Shown here: one piece after another, positions 34,209 to 37,897 of the stretch
Layout: every line of letters begins with the position of its first letter
Position numbering within the stretch: position 1 is the stretch's first letter
Assembly: GCA_029555925.1 (NCBI GenBank)
Contig: JAKPQU010000493.1
Coordinates: 1-37,897, forward strand
Length of the DNA stretch: 37,897 nucleotides
Direction of reading: 5' to 3'
Origin: Bacillota bacterium
GTDB taxonomy: Bacteria > Eremiobacterota > SpSt-956 > JAKJGF01
Made by a program: the position numbers and the translations under genes
Notes under the pieces: generated by a model
Databases searched by the model: none
Told to the model about the DNA's origin: nothing
What the model saw: only the letters and a program-made list of their open reading frames with translations

Positions 34209-35492
34209 CTATAAAAATTTTTCAAGATATTTATATTTCGGCGTAAGTTTCCCCTGATAAACAATCATGGCATTCTTAATGGGAGGGGAAAGATTACAAT
34301 GTTCAAAATCCACTGAATAGTCTGCTCCGGCAATCTCCGGAATAAACTTCTTAAGTTTTTCTCCGAAATCCCTGGATGCTTCCAGAGGAAGGGTACCCGG
34401 CAGATTATCTATTGCCATAACTGCAATCCCTTTCCCTTCTATACCGTCTGAAATATTCTCAGTCACAGGATCATACATATAGATAGACTTATCGGCATCT
34501 GTACTTTTAACAGTACATTCAATCGCACCGTTTATATCACAGCTAATATCGCCAATAACCAGCAATTTATGTTCACCATGAGTTTTAAGATAATGTTTTG
34601 TAACAAGCCTAGGATATTTCTTATCCCAGTATATACAGTTTATCAACATAGTAAGAAGTGGTATATAATTTTCAAAGATAGACTCATATTTTTCAGGATA
34701 ATTATAATAATCTGAAAGTTCGAATGTTCCGGTTTTCGATTTTACCATATGTTCTTCTTTAAATACAATTTTATACAGATGATCTTTAGAATCAAGTTTT
34801 TTCGAAAGTAATTCTCCGGGACCTATCTCTATGAAAGGCAGCAGGTCAAATATCTCCTGTGCTCCGCGGGAAACATTTCCGTAACCTGCAAAACCACAGG
34901 TAAGAGGGCAGATTGCTTCAGGAAGTCCTTGTCTCTTAATCTTAAGAGCAATATCATTTACTGCAGATTTAAGTTTTGCAAGATTTCCATATTCATAACA
35001 CTGTTTCAATTCAGAAAAAGGATTTTTAATATTTTTAACAGCTAATCTTTTACCCAGAGCATAAAGACTTTCAAACATACCTGCATAGCCTGCCTCTTTG
35101 CCGAAAAACAGCATACGTCTGGAATTTTCATCTGTAACCTTTTCATAATCTATTAGCTGACAGGACATATCCATAATTTTTTTAAGCATAGGCATGTTAT
35201 AACTCTGACCTTTTACCGTATGGGAAAAGAATAAATAGGTTTTATTACGCTCAAAAAAATTCAGAGGAATTTCTTTTATGGCAATAATTACCTTACAAGG
35301 AGAAAGATCTTCCTGTACCGTTATACCTGCCTGTTCAAATTCACTGTCACTGAAAGCTCTTATAGCTGACGGCTGGACAATACAACCGATAGAACCATCT
35401 ACAGAAAGCTCTCTGAGCTGGTCAGGCGTGAGAGCAATTCTTTTTTCCCATATATTCTTATCTTCTCTTCTAAGACCGATCAAAGTTTTCAT
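34209..35492 (-). CDS. Lysine-ketoglutarate reductase-type saccharopine dehydrogenase
   Basis: A 427-residue enzyme matching the N-terminal (LKR) half of eukaryotic aminoadipate semialdehyde synthase: it opens with IGLRREDKNIWEKRIALTP, has an alanine-dehydrogenase/PNT-like N domain (IKEIPLNFFERNKTYLFFSHTVKGQ), then GFAGYGNVSRGAQEI and ends with AVMAIDNLPGTLPLEASRDFG. It condenses lysine and 2-oxoglutarate to saccharopine. The order LKR then dehydrogenase is that of the fused animal and plant protein, here as two genes. GGAGG upstream supports the ATG. The gap to the upstream prenyl synthase gene is only 12 nt. Confidence 0.88.
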   Translation of the reverse strand: MKTLIGLRREDKNIWEKRIALTPDQLRELSVDGSIGCIVQPSAIRAFSDSEFEQAGITVQEDLSPCKVIIAIKEIPLNFFERNKTYLFFSHTVKGQSYNMPMLKKIMDMSCQLIDYEKVTDENSRRMLFFGKEAGYAGMFESLYALGKRLAVKNIKNPFSELKQCYEYGNLAKLKSAVNDIALKIKRQGLPEAICPLTCGFAGYGNVSRGAQEIFDLLPFIEIGPGELLSKKLDSKDHLYKIVFKEEHMVKSKTGTFELSDYYNYPEKYESIFENYIPLLTMLINCIYWDKKYPRLVTKHYLKTHGEHKLLVIGDISCDINGAIECTVKSTDADKSIYMYDPVTENISDGIEGKGIAVMAIDNLPGTLPLEASRDFGEKLKKFIPEIAGADYSVDFEHCNLSPPIKNAMIVYQGKLTPKYKYLEKFL

Positions 35493-35504
35493 AAGAATCC
35501 TCCA

Positions 35505-36473
35505 TCAACATACTCTTGAAATCACATAATTTCCAAGGTCAATCAGGCTATTTTTAGCCTCAGAATCTGCAATACTATTTAATTCTTTAACAGCTAAATT
35601 ACCGAATTCAACAGCTTTTTCTCTGGAATATTCTATACCGCCATATTTATTTATTAAAGAAATTATTTCTTTCAAATCACAGGCATTTTGTCTGTACAGG
35701 GTTGTTAAACTATGAAAAAGGCTTTTATCTTTACTGTCTGCCAGAGTAAAAGCTCTTATTACAGGTAATGTCATTTTTCCTTCTCTCAGATCATTACCTG
35801 CGCTCTTCCCTGTTTCTTTAGAGGTAAGAGTCAAATCCATAATATCATCCACTATCTGAAATGCTATGCCAAGAAAACGTCCGTAAGAAGCCATCACGGA
35901 AATGGCGTGTTCATCTGCCCGGGCCACCCTGGCTCCTGCTTCACAGCAGGCTGACATAAGAGAGGCTGTTTTACAACCGATTATTTTCATATAATCTGTT
36001 TCATTCAAATCAAGAGAATAACCATATTTCATCTGCAGGAGCTCTCCCTCACACATGAGAGAAATAGCATAGAAAAGAGGAATTACTATATCAGGTCTGA
36101 AGTCATCCAGGAGAAATCTTAATCCTTTTAAAAGGATATAATCTGCAGCAAATACGGAAATCTTATTACCCCACTTATAATTGGCAGTTAAAACTCCTCT
36201 TCTGAGGTTATTATCATCTATAACATCATCATGGATTAAAGAGGCTAAATGAATAATTTCCGCCGCCATAGATAATTTAATAACATGTATATCATGATTG
36301 CCGGAAAATACTTTTTTAGATAATATAACAAGAGCAGGACGTATTCTTTTACCTCCTGCTCTCAATGTATGATTATAAATCTGAGGTATCTCTTTAACTC
36401 CAGATAAAATAATATTATGTAATAAATCCTCTACCTTTAAAAGATCATCCTTTATAAAATTTACTTTCAACAT
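35505..36473 (-). CDS. Polyprenyl diphosphate synthase
   Basis: A 322-residue all-helical trans-prenyltransferase. First aspartate motif D82-D-V-I-D86 with RRG, second motif D209-D-I-M-D213, and the GGKRIRPAL substrate motif at residues 40-48. It extends allylic diphosphates with isopentenyl diphosphate, probably to a C35-C50 quinone side chain, but chain length cannot be read safely. AGGAA upstream of the ATG. It is co-transcribed with the saccharopine genes, though no metabolic link is obvious. Confidence 0.92.
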   Translation of the reverse strand: MLKVNFIKDDLLKVEDLLHNIILSGVKEIPQIYNHTLRAGGKRIRPALVILSKKVFSGNHDIHVIKLSMAAEIIHLASLIHDDVIDDNNLRRGVLTANYKWGNKISVFAADYILLKGLRFLLDDFRPDIVIPLFYAISLMCEGELLQMKYGYSLDLNETDYMKIIGCKTASLMSACCEAGARVARADEHAISVMASYGRFLGIAFQIVDDIMDLTLTSKETGKSAGNDLREGKMTLPVIRAFTLADSKDKSLFHSLTTLYRQNACDLKEIISLINKYGGIEYSREKAVEFGNLAVKELNSIADSEAKNSLIDLGNYVISRVC

Positions 36474-36513
36474 TAAAAATATTCCTGTTTAATTCAGCAA
36501 TTCAGCTGACATG

Positions 36514-37716
36514 CTACCCATTTTTAATTTCCTCTAAGTACTTATTTGCCTCTTCCAAAAATTCTCCTTCTGGTTCAAGGTTTAAATAGGTTTCAAAATT
36601 ATAAGCAGCATCTTCCAACTGTCCGAGTTTAATATATACTTCACCGAGGTGAAATCTGACTTTGGCATATTCAGGATCTATCTCAATAGCTTTATTAAAT
36701 TCTTCTATAGCCTGTTCAAATAATCCGAAAGTCATATAAGCAAGCCCCAGATTTCTATAAGCAGAAACAACATAAGGGTTCAATTCAAGAGCTTTATTCG
36801 CCTCTGTGACAGCAAGCTCCCATTTTCCCATGGCTCCGTAAAGATGGCCAAGATTATTATGAGCTTCAACAAAATCGGGAGCCACCTCAATAGCTTTCAG
36901 ATATTCATTTAAAGCTTTATCATAATCGCCTGTCTTATAATAAGCATAACCAAGATTATTCCTTACAGCATAATCATCAGGGTTTATTTCCAGTGCCCTG
37001 TTAAATTCCTCTATGGCATTATCAATAATACCCTGCTGAAAATACACTACACCGAGATTATAATGACCGTTCGGGAAAGAAGGATCTAATTCAATGGCTT
37101 TACAATAACACTTCCATGCTTCATCAAGGCTTCCCTGGGACAGATATAAATTTCCCAGGCTATTGATGATAAAAGGATCACCAGGAGAAAGTTCAATAGC
37201 TTTTTGATAATTATCTACTGCAAATTCAATCATGCCCTGATCTACAAAAATATTGGCAAGACTGTAATAAGCATCTACCAGAAAAGGATCCAGTTCTATT
37301 GTTTTCTGATACTCCTCTATTGCGCCTTCTATATTTTCTATTCTGACAAATGCCCTGGCAAGACTGTTATGAGTCGCACCATCATTGGGTTCTATATCTA
37401 TAGCATCAAGATATTTTTCAATAGCTTCCTCAATCTTTCCCTGGTTAAAATATAAATTGCCTAAATTTATAATAGCCGTAACATCGCCGGGATTGACTTC
37501 AATAGACTTGAGATAATAATTTTCTGCAGCAGAAAAATCCTGATCTTCAAAATAGATATTACCCAGCATAAGAAAAGAAAGCCCATGACCTGGATCAATA
37601 GATAATACTGTTTTAAATTCATCAATTGCTCCCTTATAATCACCTTTCTCCATAAGACTGCAACCCGTAGTATAATGACTATAAACCTCAGGATTTTCAT
37701 AGGACATGTCTTTCAT
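36514..37716 (-). CDS. TPR-repeat protein
   Basis: A 400-residue protein made almost wholly of about eleven 34-residue TPR motifs (residues 12-392), each with the pattern A-x-x-x-LG-x-x-Y and a closing A-IE-DP. No signal peptide, membrane span or catalytic domain is visible, so it is a cytoplasmic scaffold. GGAG 6 nt before the ATG supports the start. The highly uniform repeats (EIDPxxxxAHNNLGxxY) resemble O-GlcNAc-transferase-type TPRs, but no transferase domain follows. Confidence 0.88.
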   Translation of the reverse strand: MKDMSYENPEVYSHYTTGCSLMEKGDYKGAIDEFKTVLSIDPGHGLSFLMLGNIYFEDQDFSAAENYYLKSIEVNPGDVTAIINLGNLYFNQGKIEEAIEKYLDAIDIEPNDGATHNSLARAFVRIENIEGAIEEYQKTIELDPFLVDAYYSLANIFVDQGMIEFAVDNYQKAIELSPGDPFIINSLGNLYLSQGSLDEAWKCYCKAIELDPSFPNGHYNLGVVYFQQGIIDNAIEEFNRALEINPDDYAVRNNLGYAYYKTGDYDKALNEYLKAIEVAPDFVEAHNNLGHLYGAMGKWELAVTEANKALELNPYVVSAYRNLGLAYMTFGLFEQAIEEFNKAIEIDPEYAKVRFHLGEVYIKLGQLEDAAYNFETYLNLEPEGEFLEEANKYLEEIKNG

Positions 37717-37740
37717 AACAAACTCCTCATTCTATTAATA

Positions 37741-37772
37741 ATCGTAACGCGTGACGCGTGGTGCGTGACGCG
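37741..37772 (+). repeat. GTRACGC heptamer array before the TPR gene
   Basis: GTAACGC, GTGACGC, GTGGTGC, GTGACGC units, antisense to the TPR gene and on its start side. Confidence 0.85.
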
Positions 37773-37874
37773 AGGCTGAATGTTCACTGGTGGCGAGTAA
37801 TGTATGTTATATTATACAGGTTTTTTGTTATTATTGCAAATAAATTACGTTTAAAAATAACAGGCAATTTTATA

Positions 37875-37897
37875 TTATACTATTTAGCTTTAGACAT
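37875..37897 (+). repeat. Beginning of another repeat unit A at the window edge
   Basis: TTATACTATTTAGCTTTAGA followed by CAT, identical to 263-285 and to 9298-9320. The sequence stops inside the repeat. Confidence 0.8.

Overview
The window is AT-rich bacterial DNA, probably chromosomal, with 28 supportable protein genes and no rRNA, tRNA, CRISPR or phage genes. A lipoprotein, a GT9 (heptosyltransferase-type) glycosyltransferase, an HlyD/MacB-like exporter and a complete Bat operon suggest a diderm bacterium. The kinase with zinc ribbon and TPRs, and an unrecognised 890-residue protein, fit an uncultured lineage. I cannot assign a phylum from this window alone.

Layout. 1-534: dispersed repeats. 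535-9133 (minus strand): moxR, a DUF58 gene, a BatD-like gene, batA, batB, batC, batD, batE, a membrane-anchored VWA/TPR system. 9134-9749: a composite repeat and a terminator. 9750-12422 (minus): an 890-residue protein of unknown function with a Gly/Met/Tyr-rich tail. 12735-13398 (plus): a VapBC toxin-antitoxin pair with a readable promoter and repeated operator. 13577-18151 (plus): adaptor, permease and ATPase of an ABC exporter, with a catalytic-domain-less serine-recombinase remnant on the opposite strand between permease and ATPase. 18192-30522 (minus): ligA, pcrA, GT9, Ser/Thr kinase-TPR, TPR-HEAT protein, gcvPB, gcvPA, gcvH. 30523-31346: an 824-bp gap holding a candidate structured RNA with two terminators and an elaborate leader. 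31347-32543 (plus): a lipoprotein. 32688-37716 (minus): split saccharopine-pathway genes, a polyprenyl diphosphate synthase and a TPR protein.

The strongest unusual signal lies between the genes. Almost every gap longer than about 50 bp carries tandem heptamers of form GTRA+NNN (GTGACGC, GTAACGC, GTGATGC, GTGACCA, GTGATCA, GTGAACA, GTGAGTC, GTGAAGA). The last three bases are mostly constant within a sub-array and differ between arrays. In every gap I could score, GTRA units read in the sense direction lie just after a stop codon, and units in the antisense direction lie just before the next start. Many intercistronic gaps are therefore inverted repeats. Seven-base periodicity puts TGA/TAA in all three frames of the sense arrays and leaves the antisense arrays open. 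Several genes take their stop codon, and one its last residues, from an array. Such heptamers resemble the STRR repeats known from cyanobacteria; the orientation rule is my own reading of this window.

A second repeat family (units A and B, about 310 bp together) occurs at 140-452 and 9298-9609, and its first bases form the right edge of the window. This suggests that assembly stopped in a repeat.
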